The notes beneath the pieces are model-generated. The model was not told the DNA's origin, did no database searches, and worked only from the letters and a program-made list of their open reading frames with translations. A program made the position numbers and the translations under genes. DNA of 57,880 nucleotides from a virus. The stretch spans positions 1-57,880 of IMG/VR virus record IMGVR_UViG_3300028043_000002; one strand, 5' to 3'. Numbering within the stretch: position 1 is the first letter of the stretch; each line of letters starts with the position of its first letter. This document shows, one piece after another, positions 41,745 through 49,827 of the stretch.

Positions 41745-42208
41745 CCCCTAAACAAATGTCCAAGTTGTGTGATGATTGTGGGAAGCGGATTGACTGCATC
41801 GTTTCCCGAAAGTGCCTTTTACCGTGGCAAAGGACTTGGGTGTGGAGGTATCTAGAGAGTGGCAGGTTCTCCATTTTAGAGGAGTCCCTTGCCCATCAAA
41901 CCCTCGAACATCTTAGTCAAGGTAAAGCTCAGTGGGGAGATATTGTAGGAGGCCGCCCATCCGCAATGTACGTGGCACAACTTTTGGTAACGGGCCTAAT
42001 TGAGAAGAGGCCCCCGGTTGTGCGGGAGTGGGGTTTTTACTTTATAACGAAGCTTGGTAGGGAGGCGTTGGCAAGGCTTGGACCACTTAAACCTCCCGAA
42101 TTTTTCATAGATCTTTGTCCCCCCTGCAAGTTCCGCCGCAAGCGAGTTAAGGTTAATGTGTGCACCTCACGGTATTGGGCAGATCACTTTAAACGCGTTT
42201 ACTGGTGA
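41741..42208 (+). CDS. Winged-helix-like protein with N-terminal Cys module
   Basis: 155 residues. Module CDDCGKRIDCIVSRKC (C10, C13, C19, C25), the cleanest example of CX2CX5CX5C. The middle (GRPSAMYVAQLLVTGLIEKR, FITKLGREALARL) has the pattern of a small winged-helix domain. A looser second Cys set, CPPC ... VNVC, is at the C-terminus. Could bind DNA. Confidence 0.55.
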   Translation: MTPKQMSKLCDDCGKRIDCIVSRKCLLPWQRTWVWRYLESGRFSILEESLAHQTLEHLSQGKAQWGDIVGGRPSAMYVAQLLVTGLIEKRPPVVREWGFYFITKLGREALARLGPLKPPEFFIDLCPPCKFRRKRVKVNVCTSRYWADHFKRVYW

Positions 42209-42219
42209 GGAGGAATAAA

Positions 42220-42462
42220 ATGAAGATTCATTGGCCATGGAAAAACCCTGGATGTTGGGGATTGACGTTTAAGCAGGGGCTTTACATTGACTTCTTTCGG
42301 CGCCCTTACTGGGGCATCTTCATCTTCAACCCTAACAGAAGGGCAGGAGCTTGGTCATGTAGGTGGTGCAAAGACAGAGTTACCTGCTTAGTAAAAGAGC
42401 GATGTCGATATCAGAGAACCTGGATTATAATCTCTAAACTAAAGGTGGTTGTAAAATGTTAA
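42220..42462 (+). CDS. Aromatic protein with Cys module
   Basis: 80 residues from the ATG after AGGAGGAATAAA. Aromatic N-terminus (KQGLYIDFFRRPYWGIFIF) and the module CRWCKDRVTCLVKERC (C47, C50, C56, C62). The final residues are basic. Overlaps the next gene. Not related in sequence to the other carriers outside the module. Confidence 0.6.
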   Translation: MKIHWPWKNPGCWGLTFKQGLYIDFFRRPYWGIFIFNPNRRAGAWSCRWCKDRVTCLVKERCRYQRTWIIISKLKVVVKC

Positions 42463-42770
42463 AGTCGCTGCCTAACCTAACTTATTGTGAAAAGTGTTTA
42501 CGGCGTGTTGACTGCACAATTTCCCCTGAATGTGTTATTGTGAGGGAGTTATTGGAGTTTACGATTGAAAATCTCAGCTACTCAATTGAAAATGCTTGGG
42601 AGCTAACCCACGATGAGTGGAAAGACTCGGTAAGTGATTATGAGGGGGATTACCTTGCCTTACAAATTCTCTTTGACCAGTTTGGCGTTTCTTCCCTGGG
42701 TAAGGAAATCGAGGAGTTCCGAGGGCATCTAGATTGGCTCAAACAAAGAGATTCTGATGATGGAGGGTAG
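42456..42770 (+). CDS. Helical protein with N-terminal Cys module
   Basis: 104 residues. Module CEKCLRRVDCTISPEC (C11, C14, C20, C26) followed by acidic helices (VRELLEFTIENLSYSIENA, DYLALQILFDQF-like). Same CX2CX5CX5C spacing as the 41741 and 42220 genes. Confidence 0.6.
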   Translation: MLKSLPNLTYCEKCLRRVDCTISPECVIVRELLEFTIENLSYSIENAWELTHDEWKDSVSDYEGDYLALQILFDQFGVSSLGKEIEEFRGHLDWLKQRDSDDGG

Positions 42771-42779
42771 GAGGGAGTG

Positions 42780-43016
42780 ATGAAAAAAGCTTGCAAGAAA
42801 TGTGAACAACGAATTGACTGTATTGTTGCTACTGACGTTCAGGTTTTGACGGTTCTCGTGGATGTATTTCATGATCTTGATCAAATCGACCACGCAGACT
42901 TCCGTTTCAGAAGTTGTGTTGGTGAGGTGGACAAGGTGTTAGACGGGATGTGGAGAACTCTCATTTCTTACTTTACTAAGGTCAACGAAAAATATGAGAG
43001 GAGGACTGACCTATGA
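42780..43016 (+). CDS. Small protein with N-terminal Cys module
   Basis: 78 residues; the ATG at 42780 follows GGAGGGAGTG. Module CKKCEQRIDCIVA (C5, C8, C14), then one helical domain (VQVLTVLVDVFHDLDQIDHA). A fourth Cys is not in the usual place. Overlaps the next gene by 4 nt. Confidence 0.6.
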   Translation: MKKACKKCEQRIDCIVATDVQVLTVLVDVFHDLDQIDHADFRFRSCVGEVDKVLDGMWRTLISYFTKVNEKYERRTDL

Positions 43017-43393
43017 CCAAGAAGAAGAAAGTTTCACCCCCCACCGAAGTTACCTTGCTTGACAAGGTTGTTGGCTACAAAAGCCAACGCGGTAGAAAAC
43101 CCTCAGACCCATCCTCTGTGATGGCTAGGTTTCGGCAAAAGCTCCAAGAGATTCTCGTTGATGCCGTCTCGCGGCAGGTATATGAAGTTCCAGTAAAGGC
43201 AATTGCTGGAATTTTAAGCCGCGAAGGCTTCTTTGATGGCGTTGCACCAGAGAAACGGTATCGTCGGAGTTACAACTACGTTGATCAATCTTATGACCAC
43301 CTTCCTCAAGGGTGGGAGGTAAAGAGAACTGGCATGGGGATTAAACTGGTATACACTGACCCGAATTTTGAGAACTTGCAGACCGAAGAATAA
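43013..43393 (+). CDS. RSYxY-family protein 1
   Basis: 126 residues, paralogue of the genes at 48296 and 50951. Shared order: a short basic linker (RGRKPSDPSSVM), a helix, a second helix, then YRRSYNYVDQSYDHLP. The three share the motif RSY-Y but otherwise differ. The layout (basic N-terminus, two helices, a final motif) suggests a small DNA-binding protein; that is inference. Confidence 0.6.
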   Translation: MTKKKKVSPPTEVTLLDKVVGYKSQRGRKPSDPSSVMARFRQKLQEILVDAVSRQVYEVPVKAIAGILSREGFFDGVAPEKRYRRSYNYVDQSYDHLPQGWEVKRTGMGIKLVYTDPNFENLQTEE

Positions 43394-43408
43394 TAAAGGA
43401 GGTTCAAG

Positions 43409-43705
43409 ATGAGTAAACTAATGGATCAAATGGTTGTTAAGGAATGGTTTCAGGGAGCTTTTCATGGAGACTGTGAGCTACCCGTGACGGTCGAGATGGG
43501 TGTAGGGGAAGATGATCCATTCCTCTACTTGACAATAACGATTGACGAAGTTTCCAACCTTGAACTCTGCCTTGAAATTGGTGTTAGTCCCACCCGGGTT
43601 GGGGTTGAAGATGAAACTTATGACTCCTTCGTTCAACGCTTACAAAAGATCGTTGACGCCGTAAAACAAAACGCAATTAACTTTGTTAAGCAAAGAGGGT
43701 ATTAA
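43409..43705 (+). CDS. Hypothetical protein
   Basis: 98 residues. Beta-rich first half (LPVTVEMGVGEDDPFLYLTI) and a helical end (VQRLQKIVDAVKQNAINFVK). AAAGGAGG upstream. A small inverted repeat, GGGTA-TTAAG-TACCC, spans its stop region but lacks a T run. Confidence 0.5.
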   Translation: MSKLMDQMVVKEWFQGAFHGDCELPVTVEMGVGEDDPFLYLTITIDEVSNLELCLEIGVSPTRVGVEDETYDSFVQRLQKIVDAVKQNAINFVKQRGY

Positions 43706-43737
43706 GTACCCCCTTTGATTAAAGGAGGAACCAAAAA

Positions 43738-44028
43738 ATGCCTATGTGGATCCATGAGTATGTGGTAGAGGGGAAATACAACTTTCCGATCGACATGTTG
43801 AGGTACGATGGTTCTTATCCTGCTGACCAAGAGTCGGTCAGTCAAATTGGTCTGGCTGGTGACTTTAGGTATGCCAAGGTCTATGAGGAGGAACACGGTG
43901 CTAGCCCAGTCTTCAAAGTCCGCCTGAAACACATTACCGACTCTAAGCAGTGGGCCCCTACAGAAGGCAGGTGGAACTCGTTCGGCTGGAAGATCAAAGT
44001 AGGTAGTCTCGCCGCCAGAAAATATTAA
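43738..44028 (+). CDS. Hypothetical protein
   Basis: 96 residues. MWIHEYVVEGKYNFPIDMLR and GRWNSFGWKIKVGSLAARKY. AAAGGAGG upstream. No Cys and no known motif. Confidence 0.5.
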   Translation: MPMWIHEYVVEGKYNFPIDMLRYDGSYPADQESVSQIGLAGDFRYAKVYEEEHGASPVFKVRLKHITDSKQWAPTEGRWNSFGWKIKVGSLAARKY

Positions 44029-44056
44029 AAGTCCCATCCAAAAAAGGAGGAGCCAC

Positions 44057-44269
44057 ATGTCACTACTTTGCGTGGAGTGTACTGCGAGGGAGGCCCATCT
44101 GATGGAGCATGTTTCAAAGAGGAGGTTGTGTTGGAGCTGTTTTCGAACAGCTGGAAAACCTCCAGCAACTATCATCCGCATCCCCCAGGTTTTCTCCGAC
44201 ATGGAAGAACCATCGTTCGTGGTGTCCGTCATTCCAGAGGGGATTAACATCAGGTTTGAACCGAAGTAA
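44057..44269 (+). CDS. Small zinc-ribbon protein
   Basis: 70 residues. CVECTAREAHLMEHVSKRRL ending in CWSC: two CxxC pairs separated by a basic helix, then beta strands. AAAAAAGGAGGAGCC upstream. Confidence 0.55.
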   Translation: MSLLCVECTAREAHLMEHVSKRRLCWSCFRTAGKPPATIIRIPQVFSDMEEPSFVVSVIPEGINIRFEPK

Positions 44270-44280
44270 GGAGGCAGCAA

Positions 44281-44592
44281 ATGGCTGGCGTGGCAATTGT
44301 CCTTTTCTTTGATCGGGTGAGGTTTGAAAATCCCCGGGGGCGCGCTCCAAGGGAGATCAAAGATTTCATGGAGGCCTTTGTTAAGACCGTTGTAGAGCCC
44401 GCATTTAAGGAGGAGTTCGGTGAGGCCTTTGACTATGCGATGGTGGATGCCAGATACGATAGCGACCCTTGGGACGTTGACCTTCCCAACGAATGTGATA
44501 AGTTGAGGGAGATCTATGCCGAAGAGTACGTCAAGTGCGAAAACTGCATCCACCGGATCGATTGCATTGTCAGCCCCCACCGGTCTAAATGA
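44281..44592 (+). CDS. Protein with C-terminal Cys module
   Basis: 103 residues. Globular N-terminus (VAIVLFFDRVRFE, EFGEAFDYAMVDARYD) and at the very end CENCIHRIDCIVSPH (C86, C89, C95). No fourth Cys; the gene ends 8 residues later. Confidence 0.6.
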   Translation: MAGVAIVLFFDRVRFENPRGRAPREIKDFMEAFVKTVVEPAFKEEFGEAFDYAMVDARYDSDPWDVDLPNECDKLREIYAEEYVKCENCIHRIDCIVSPHRSK

Positions 44593-44613
44593 AAAAGGAA
44601 GGAGGTAGTTGGG

Positions 44614-44913
44614 GTGGAAATTCTAACTTGTCGAACCTGTGGAAAGGAGTTTGATCTGGATGCTAAACGAAAAATCATTAAAGCCGGTTATCGCGACCAA
44701 TGTGCATCTTGTTCTACAGCTTCTGGTGATCACCGACAGAAGTACCTTGGACGCCCTGGAGCAACTAATAAGGGCTCCAACATATCAATTTTCCGGACCT
44801 CACTCGACTTCGTCCGCCATGTACTACGTCTCGAGAACCGTCGCGGACGTACGGCTAATCTCGATTTCAAAAGCGTAGTTAAAGCTTCCGAGAAGGAGGA
44901 TGAACTGAAATGA
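44614..44913 (+). CDS. Cys-rich small protein (GTG start)
   Basis: 99 residues. CRTCGKEFDLDAKRKIIKAG and CASCSTASGD form a likely zinc knuckle pair. The rest is basic and polar. GGAGGTAGTTG upstream. Ends inside the ribosome site of the next gene. Confidence 0.5.
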   Translation: MEILTCRTCGKEFDLDAKRKIIKAGYRDQCASCSTASGDHRQKYLGRPGATNKGSNISIFRTSLDFVRHVLRLENRRGRTANLDFKSVVKASEKEDELK

Positions 44914-45116
44914 TGAACCTAGTGGAAGTCCTCGCAAAGCAGCGTGTCAAGGAAGGACTGTGCGTCATTTGTGGCAAAGAGCCTTTCAAGGTGACAGCTA
45001 AGTGTGAAGAGGACACTTTTACCTTTTGCTTTACGTGCTGGGAGCTCCTCCGCGAGGAGCTTCGCAGACGTGGGGTGAGTGACGACGATTTTAAAGATAT
45101 TAAATTGTTGCAATAA
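44910..45116 (+). CDS. Small zinc-ribbon protein
   Basis: 68 residues. CVICGKEPFKVTAKCEED then CFTCWELLREELRRRG. A double CxxC ribbon with an acidic end. Its ribosome site AAGGAGGATGAACTGAA is repeated almost exactly before 45142 and 47049. Confidence 0.6.
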   Translation: MMNLVEVLAKQRVKEGLCVICGKEPFKVTAKCEEDTFTFCFTCWELLREELRRRGVSDDDFKDIKLLQ

Positions 45117-45141
45117 AAGAGGAAAAGGAGGATGAGCTGAA

Positions 45142-45579
45142 ATGAAAAGACTTGCGTTCGAAGTACAGGTGTCCCGCACCTTTACAATCAAAGGTGGTGA
45201 CTACTGCGAGAATTGGGAGGCGTTTAAGAGGGAGCTCGGTCTCCTACATGACAATGGAAGGTGGGAAATACCCTCAAAGTTTGATAGGGGCCGCACTCCA
45301 GAGGGCCTCTTTGCCGACGAAGCTATCTCTGAACACGTCGAGCTTCGAGAGTTTACCCGACACCTTGGATGGGAGATCTATGCTGCTCATGAAGAGTGCC
45401 CCAATTGTTTTTGTGATGATACTTTTTATTTCTCTCTTACCCAAGATGGAACAGGGAATCTTGATCCCCTGGCGAAGTGTGGTAATTGTGGCCTCGAGAA
45501 ACTTTTTTGCAATTTAACCCCAGGCTCGTCGGCTAGGTGTGTCGCGTGCCTACACCGAGTTCGATGCATAGTGAAATAA
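45142..45579 (+). CDS. Zinc-ribbon protein with C-terminal Cys module
   Basis: 145 residues. Ribbon at C86, C89, C113, C116, then the module CVACLHRVRCIVK (C133, C136, C142) at the very end. N-terminal half is beta/alpha. Similar order to the 40110 gene. The module Asp is Arg here. Confidence 0.6.
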   Translation: MKRLAFEVQVSRTFTIKGGDYCENWEAFKRELGLLHDNGRWEIPSKFDRGRTPEGLFADEAISEHVELREFTRHLGWEIYAAHEECPNCFCDDTFYFSLTQDGTGNLDPLAKCGNCGLEKLFCNLTPGSSARCVACLHRVRCIVK

Positions 45580-45591
45580 AGAGGAGGATGA

Positions 45592-46077
45592 ATGACTAAA
45601 ACCCTTGATGTAGGTTGTGGTTGGGAGGATGAGCTTTGGTTTCCAGGAGCTGATCTTTGTGATGGAGTCTTTTCGGAGCTTATCGAACCTATCGACACTA
45701 AAGGCCGGACTGTCTATCCCCAATATATTGACCACAGGAATCCGAGACTTCCCGTCGAGGATGGGACATACGATCTCATTTGGTGTGGATCAATGTGGGA
45801 GGGGATAGTTGATGAAGGTGATAAGGTAATTCTCGAAAAGGAGTTCTATCGCCTTCTCAAGCTCGGGGGACGCCTACTTCTTCGTGATACATTTTTCATC
45901 GAAGCTGGAACTCCTGAATGGGATCTTGATGTAAAAAGGGGGATCGTGCAAAGGGAAATGTCACACTTCCCCGAAGAGAGATGGCATGGAATGTCATACT
46001 TTGATGTTGATGTTGAAGTAGATGGAGCTGGTAAATGCGTCTACTTTTTCTTACACCTTGAGAAACGAGGAGGATGA
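45592..46077 (+). CDS. Class I SAM methyltransferase-like protein
   Basis: 161 residues, AGGAGG 6 nt upstream. LDVGCGWEDELWF near the start is motif I (SAM binding), PVEDGTYDLIWCGSMWEG resembles the motif around the catalytic strand, and EFYRLLKLGGRLLLRDTFF matches the following helix and strand. Short for the family, so perhaps a minimal fold. Substrate unknown. Overlaps the next gene, also methyltransferase-like. Confidence 0.7.
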   Translation: MTKTLDVGCGWEDELWFPGADLCDGVFSELIEPIDTKGRTVYPQYIDHRNPRLPVEDGTYDLIWCGSMWEGIVDEGDKVILEKEFYRLLKLGGRLLLRDTFFIEAGTPEWDLDVKRGIVQREMSHFPEERWHGMSYFDVDVEVDGAGKCVYFFLHLEKRGG

Positions 46078-46079
46078 AA

Positions 46080-47033
46080 ATGATTTTGGAGGTGGGGTGT
46101 GGTTTCGACTGCGGGGTTCAAAGCGATGTTTCGGTCGACAATGGAAGAGATTGGGACGGCAACTTTGATTTAATGATTCAGCAATTGAGGGAGGTAGAAT
46201 GTGACCTTTCAAAGCTTGTGATAGCTGATGTCAATAAACTTCCTTTCAAAGACCGGGTTTTTGATAAGGTTACCTCAAGTCGCTTTATTGGTCGAAACCC
46301 CAGAGCCGGAGCCTGGAAAGAGTTAAACAGGGTTCTTAAAGAGGGGGCGACGATCGAAGTGTTCTCGGCTCATAATGATGTGATCTTTCATCCTAATCGA
46401 CTAATCGGAATGTTAAAATACTTTCCTACGTTTCACTCCGAAGTCATCTATTTGCCTTCTAAGCAAGACTACAAACAGGGGGATCTAATTATGTTCGATT
46501 TGGTTTTATATAAAGAAAAGAAGTGGATCGATCCCCACATCGAAAATCCCGAAGCAATTAGAACTGCAATTCCTTATCAAGGAATTGTTGACATCCCTGA
46601 AGGTTTGTTGGATACAACCATTATTACTACGCCTCTATCTGAAGAGGGTTCCCATTTAACCTTTTATGGGGGGGTTTCACCTGCAACCATTGAAGCCGCT
46701 ATCGGTTCAAACCTTACGTGGGCCTGGATGGGAATTGCTCATGAAATTGGACATTTAATGCTTGAACAGATTGGGATCCAACCTCCTCCCCACGAACCTT
46801 TAATTCAAGTTTCAGAGTTGACCTGGATTGAGCCTCACCTCGATAAAGCGCGGGCAAGGCAGCTCCAAATTAATGAAGCTCTTGCTTGGGCTGTTGCAGC
46901 TAAGATTTATAAGGCAGCAGATTGGGACTGGAGGCGTGCCCAGGAGATGATAAAAACATATCACTGTGAAGATCCTGATGAGTATTACAGGGTGGCATTA
47001 AGAAGCTTGCTCCCTGAGGCCTTTAATAAATAA
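46080..47033 (+). CDS. Methyltransferase-like and HExxH metallopeptidase-like fusion
   Basis: 317 residues; the ATG at 46080 is preferred because AGGAGG abuts the earlier ATG. The N-terminus LEVGCGFDCGVQSDVSVDNG has a SAM-binding look, and KELNRVLKEGATIEVFS matches the class I methyltransferase core. The C-terminal part has AHEIGHLMLEQIG (HExxH, about residues 220-224) with later Glu/Asp that could complete a zinc site. The join of the two activities is unusual. Either domain may be inactive. Confidence 0.65.
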   Translation: MILEVGCGFDCGVQSDVSVDNGRDWDGNFDLMIQQLREVECDLSKLVIADVNKLPFKDRVFDKVTSSRFIGRNPRAGAWKELNRVLKEGATIEVFSAHNDVIFHPNRLIGMLKYFPTFHSEVIYLPSKQDYKQGDLIMFDLVLYKEKKWIDPHIENPEAIRTAIPYQGIVDIPEGLLDTTIITTPLSEEGSHLTFYGGVSPATIEAAIGSNLTWAWMGIAHEIGHLMLEQIGIQPPPHEPLIQVSELTWIEPHLDKARARQLQINEALAWAVAAKIYKAADWDWRRAQEMIKTYHCEDPDEYYRVALRSLLPEAFNK

Positions 47034-47048
47034 GGAGGATGAACTGAA

Positions 47049-47327
47049 ATGGAAGAAATAGGGACTGAGTACTGTGAAATTTGTAGGAAGTTTGGAGAGG
47101 AAATTGATAACCCCATCACCATGGAAGTCCAGCACCTCGGAGATGGGAACATCCAGATCTATCTTGGGGGGTTACACATTCATGTAGGAAATCAAAAAGT
47201 AATGCTCGACCCATGTTGTGTGTGGGTAAACAATGTTAAACCATTTTATGAAGCTTTCAAGAGTTTCTTACCAGTCCAAGAGCTGAATGATTATGAGCAG
47301 CGCTTGGCTCAACTAACATCGCAGTAG
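47049..47327 (+). CDS. Small protein with one CxxC
   Basis: 92 residues. EYCEICRKFGEEIDNPITME at the start and later LDPCCVWVNNVKPFY give Cys that could bind one metal. Same ribosome-site cassette as 44910 and 45142. Not recognised. Confidence 0.5.
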   Translation: MEEIGTEYCEICRKFGEEIDNPITMEVQHLGDGNIQIYLGGLHIHVGNQKVMLDPCCVWVNNVKPFYEAFKSFLPVQELNDYEQRLAQLTSQ

Positions 47328-47335
47328 GAGGGAAA

Positions 47336-47554
47336 GTGACAATTCATGATGCTTTACGTGCAGTGGTGGCTGAAGCCCCAACCCACAAGGGCTTCATAGG
47401 TTATGCTAAGGCTTATGCATTACGGGCGTTGACTGACCGTATGGAGGGCGAAGCCTTAGAAAGAAACATTTTGTACATCCTTGGCAACTTGGCAGCGTGG
47501 CGCGGTGGGCGAGCCAGAGAAGTGAAGAAAGTTTTAAAATCTTTCAAACCTTAA
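47336..47554 (+). CDS. Helical hypothetical protein (GTG start)
   Basis: 72 residues, AGGAGGGAAA upstream. Helical: LRAVVAEAPTHKGFIGYAKA and GEALERNILYILGNLAAWRG. Basic end. Not recognised. Confidence 0.5.
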   Translation: MTIHDALRAVVAEAPTHKGFIGYAKAYALRALTDRMEGEALERNILYILGNLAAWRGGRAREVKKVLKSFKP

Positions 47555-47563
47555 GGAGGTGTC

Positions 47564-47788
47564 ATGGAAGACCTTGAAATTCATCCAATGGGAATTTGCT
47601 TCACAGAAACTGGTCCTATCATTACCGTTGCTCTCACCGAATTTATCTCCATCACCGACAGGTTTCCCAAATTCAAAATCCGGAAAAATCCCAATATTGC
47701 AAACCCAACCTGGAATCCCTTGGGATGGGAAGCTCATTGGGAGGATGGTGAAACCACAATCATGCTTGTGATTTACCAGGAACCCTAA
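47564..47788 (+). CDS. Hypothetical protein
   Basis: 74 residues, AAGGAGGTGTC upstream. LEIHPMGICFTETGPIITVA, ending in beta strands (WEDGETTIMLVIYQEP). The overlapping frame at 47559 has no ribosome site. Not recognised. Confidence 0.5.
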   Translation: MEDLEIHPMGICFTETGPIITVALTEFISITDRFPKFKIRKNPNIANPTWNPLGWEAHWEDGETTIMLVIYQEP

Positions 47789-47797
47789 GGAGGTGCT

Positions 47798-48025
47798 ATG
47801 AAAACCGAATTAATATTGGCAGCGCGGTACATTTTCGAAATGAGGCAGTATGGTATGGACGAGGAGGCCGCCTTGGAAGCCCTTGAGGGAGAGTTTCGTG
47901 TGCCTACCGGCGAGTTAAAGGAGATTGCTGATAAGTACCGCGTAATGGCAAAAGAGTGGTACGAGATTGGGGATGCCAAGGTCTGCGCACTTATCGCTTC
48001 CTGGCTCCTAGAGGAACACCTTTAA
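47798..48025 (+). CDS. Small helical protein
   Basis: 75 residues, AAGGAGGTGCT upstream. All-helical pattern (ARYIFEMRQYGMDEEAALEA, GELKEIADKYRVMAKEWYEI). Could be a small domain that binds a partner; not recognised. Confidence 0.5.
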   Translation: MKTELILAARYIFEMRQYGMDEEAALEALEGEFRVPTGELKEIADKYRVMAKEWYEIGDAKVCALIASWLLEEHL

Positions 48026-48057
48026 ACCGGTATAAATGTAAAAAGGAGGAGACACAA

Positions 48058-48267
48058 ATGAAAGAGTTGCTCGAAGTTACGTTTCATGACGGTACAGGTG
48101 GCAGGAAGAGTATTCAATTGGATACGACGCGTGAAGCATTTGCTAAGTTACTGGGTTACGCGTCGTATGAAGAGTTGCTCGAAGTCCACGGCTCTTGGGA
48201 TCAAGCTCTCGACTACTGGAAGTCACAGTGGGAAGGCATGGGTCTCGAGGTCAAGTTGAATCGCTAA
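48058..48267 (+). CDS. Small protein with internal ELLEV repeat
   Basis: 69 residues from the ATG after AAAAGGAGGAGACACAA. MKELLEVTFHDGTGG and YEELLEVHGSWDQALDYW share the coding block GAGTTGCTCGAAGT, a small internal duplication. Function unknown. Confidence 0.5.
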   Translation: MKELLEVTFHDGTGGRKSIQLDTTREAFAKLLGYASYEELLEVHGSWDQALDYWKSQWEGMGLEVKLNR

Positions 48268-48295
48268 CCTTTAACCATAAAAAGGAGGAGCCACA

Positions 48296-48670
48296 ATGGA
48301 ACAGAAGCAGTTCGTGGATGTGGATTTTGACAATCTCTTAAGTGGAGTGAAGGACTACGAAAAAGGGATTGGCAAAGGTGGACGCGCTCGCGCGAGCGTG
48401 ATGTCCGCATATCGGGAAACCCTGATTCAGCTGTTCAAGCATGCTGAATCGGTGGGCGTCACCGAGATGGAAGCTTCTGCTATCGTGCGGAAGCTGGCGG
48501 ATGTCTTTCTCGGCGGCGATTACCGTCGTTCGTACAACTACCTCAACGATTGCGCCAAGAAGGGCCACATTCCGCCCCATTGGAAATCCGAGGGGAAGGA
48601 AGAAGGAAAGAAACTGAAGACCTTCATCTACGTGGGCGAGCAGCCCCCTGAAGATGAAGTTGAGGAGTAA
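48296..48670 (+). CDS. RSYxY-family protein 2
   Basis: 124 residues, paralogue of 43013 and 50951. GKGGRARASVMSAYRETLIQ (basic linker, helix), METEASAIVRKLADV-like helix, then YRRSYNYLNDCAKKGHIPPH. Codons are GC-rich and look well expressed. A perfect TTCG hairpin follows at 48681. Probable small nucleic-acid-binding protein. Confidence 0.6.
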   Translation: MEQKQFVDVDFDNLLSGVKDYEKGIGKGGRARASVMSAYRETLIQLFKHAESVGVTEMEASAIVRKLADVFLGGDYRRSYNYLNDCAKKGHIPPHWKSEGKEEGKKLKTFIYVGEQPPEDEVEE

Positions 48671-48680
48671 ACCTTTAACT

Positions 48681-48700
48681 GGGGGAGCTTCGGCTCCCCC
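48681..48700 (+). terminator. Perfect UUCG hairpin terminator
   Basis: GGGGGAGC-TTCG-GCTCCCCC, an 8-bp stem with a UUCG tetraloop, followed by AAACTTTTCT. Lies 10 nt after the stop of the 48296 gene. The next gene starts 13 nt further with no clear ribosome site. Confidence 0.7.
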
Positions 48701-48713
48701 AAACTTTTCTCAC

Positions 48714-48977
48714 ATGACAACCACAACCTTCTCCTATAAATGTGTGGACTGTGGAACCGTCTTCTTCAAACCCCAACCACCTGACTGTGAGTTTTGTAAT
48801 CAACGCATTGAGTGCCTGATCTCCTTTGAAGAGGGACCACCATGTGAAGAGGCGCTGTGCTTTACTTGCAAAGAGTCTCTTGACCATTTGTGGGCTTTCC
48901 CCTGTAACCGTTGTGGCAAGCTCTGTCCTTCGGGTCAAGAGCTTTGTGATGACTGTTTAGCTGTGACATCTTTTTAA
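48714..48977 (+). CDS. Multi-Cys protein with internal Cys module
   Basis: 87 residues with about 12 Cys. A ribbon half CVDCG (C10, C13), then the module CEFCNQRIECLIS (C25, C28, C34, C44), then CFTC, CNRCGKLC and CDDC. Start is unclear: a continuous frame runs back through the terminator to 48654, and neither start has a good ribosome site. Probably multiple zinc sites. Confidence 0.55.
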   Translation: MTTTTFSYKCVDCGTVFFKPQPPDCEFCNQRIECLISFEEGPPCEEALCFTCKESLDHLWAFPCNRCGKLCPSGQELCDDCLAVTSF

Positions 48978-48989
48978 GAGGAGGAAAAA

Positions 48990-49325
48990 ATGGGAACTCC
49001 TGAAGAGGATTTTTTCAAGCGCCTGGAAAGGGGACCCGCTGAGGGTTCTGAAATCGAAGTTTCAATCCAAGGAGGTCCTTACGGTGTAATTGAGTGGGGC
49101 CACGATAGAAAGGAGTGGGATAATCGGGGCCTAGACGAAACCTGGATTCATCTTTACAACTTCGATGAGACAGAAGTTAAAACCGTGGTCATTGGAATTG
49201 CTGAGGCAATCAATATCGTCGAGAATGCATTTGAAAACTCCTTCCCTGAAGACTCTTACGAACTCTTCCGGGTACAGGAGATGTGTAATGACCTTCGCAA
49301 GTACCTTAAAGGAGAACGCCCATGA
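48990..49325 (+). CDS. Hypothetical protein
   Basis: 111 residues, AGAGGAGG upstream. SEIEVSIQGGPYGVIEWGHD, ETWIHLYNFDETEVKTVVIG and a helical end. Acidic. Overlaps the next gene by 4 nt. Not recognised. Confidence 0.5.
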   Translation: MGTPEEDFFKRLERGPAEGSEIEVSIQGGPYGVIEWGHDRKEWDNRGLDETWIHLYNFDETEVKTVVIGIAEAINIVENAFENSFPEDSYELFRVQEMCNDLRKYLKGERP

Positions 49326-49600
49326 GTAAAACTATTGAAGAGCTTTTGCGGCAAGAACTCGAAATCTTAATGTCAACTATGATGACACACCTCAAAGACA
49401 GGGGACTGCCAGTTGACCTTAAGTTGGTCTTAACCGACTCCGTGAACGGCGACTTGCTGTTTTACACCTTCAGTACTGAGCTGCTCGCTGCTGCGGATGG
49501 TGAGTACTTTGTTGAAGAAAGGCGGTGTGTCTACCGAAAGTTTGATTTCAATAGTGTGCTCCTTGAGGAAAAGGAGTGGGACTTGGGAAGTAGGCCGTAG
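49322..49600 (+). CDS. Hypothetical protein
   Basis: 92 residues. IEELLRQELEILMSTMMTHL, then beta strands (LKLVLTDSVNGDLLFYTFST). Overlaps the previous gene by 4 nt and reads as a small alpha/beta domain. Confidence 0.5.
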   Translation: MSKTIEELLRQELEILMSTMMTHLKDRGLPVDLKLVLTDSVNGDLLFYTFSTELLAAADGEYFVEERRCVYRKFDFNSVLLEEKEWDLGSRP

Positions 49601-49629
49601 GCAACCTTAAACTTTAAAAGGAGAAGAGC

Positions 49630-49827
49630 ATGACCAAGAAAGCTGAAGTAATCATGGTACTGGACAAGAACGACAAAGATGGTGGTGAGAAGAGGGGATC
49701 GGCTCGCTATATTGCTGCAGCTGGGCAAGACTTCCCCGCGATGACAAATGCGTACATCATGAGATCCTTTATCGGACCTGCGCCCTCACCTGAGAAGGTC
49801 AGGATAACCTTGGAAACCATCGAATAA
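49630..49827 (+). CDS. Small protein before the gene-free block
   Basis: 65 residues, AAAAGGAGAAGAGC upstream. AEVIMVLDKNDKDGGEKRGS and later YIMRSFIGPAPSPEKVRITL. Acidic-basic mix, Gly-rich. Last gene of the plus-strand operon before 1.1 kb without a gene. Confidence 0.5.
   Translation: MTKKAEVIMVLDKNDKDGGEKRGSARYIAAAGQDFPAMTNAYIMRSFIGPAPSPEKVRITLETIE

Noticed and set aside
43702-44580. 292-residue minus-strand protein
   Set aside because: Covers three plus-strand genes with ribosome sites and Cys motifs; a by-product of codon bias.
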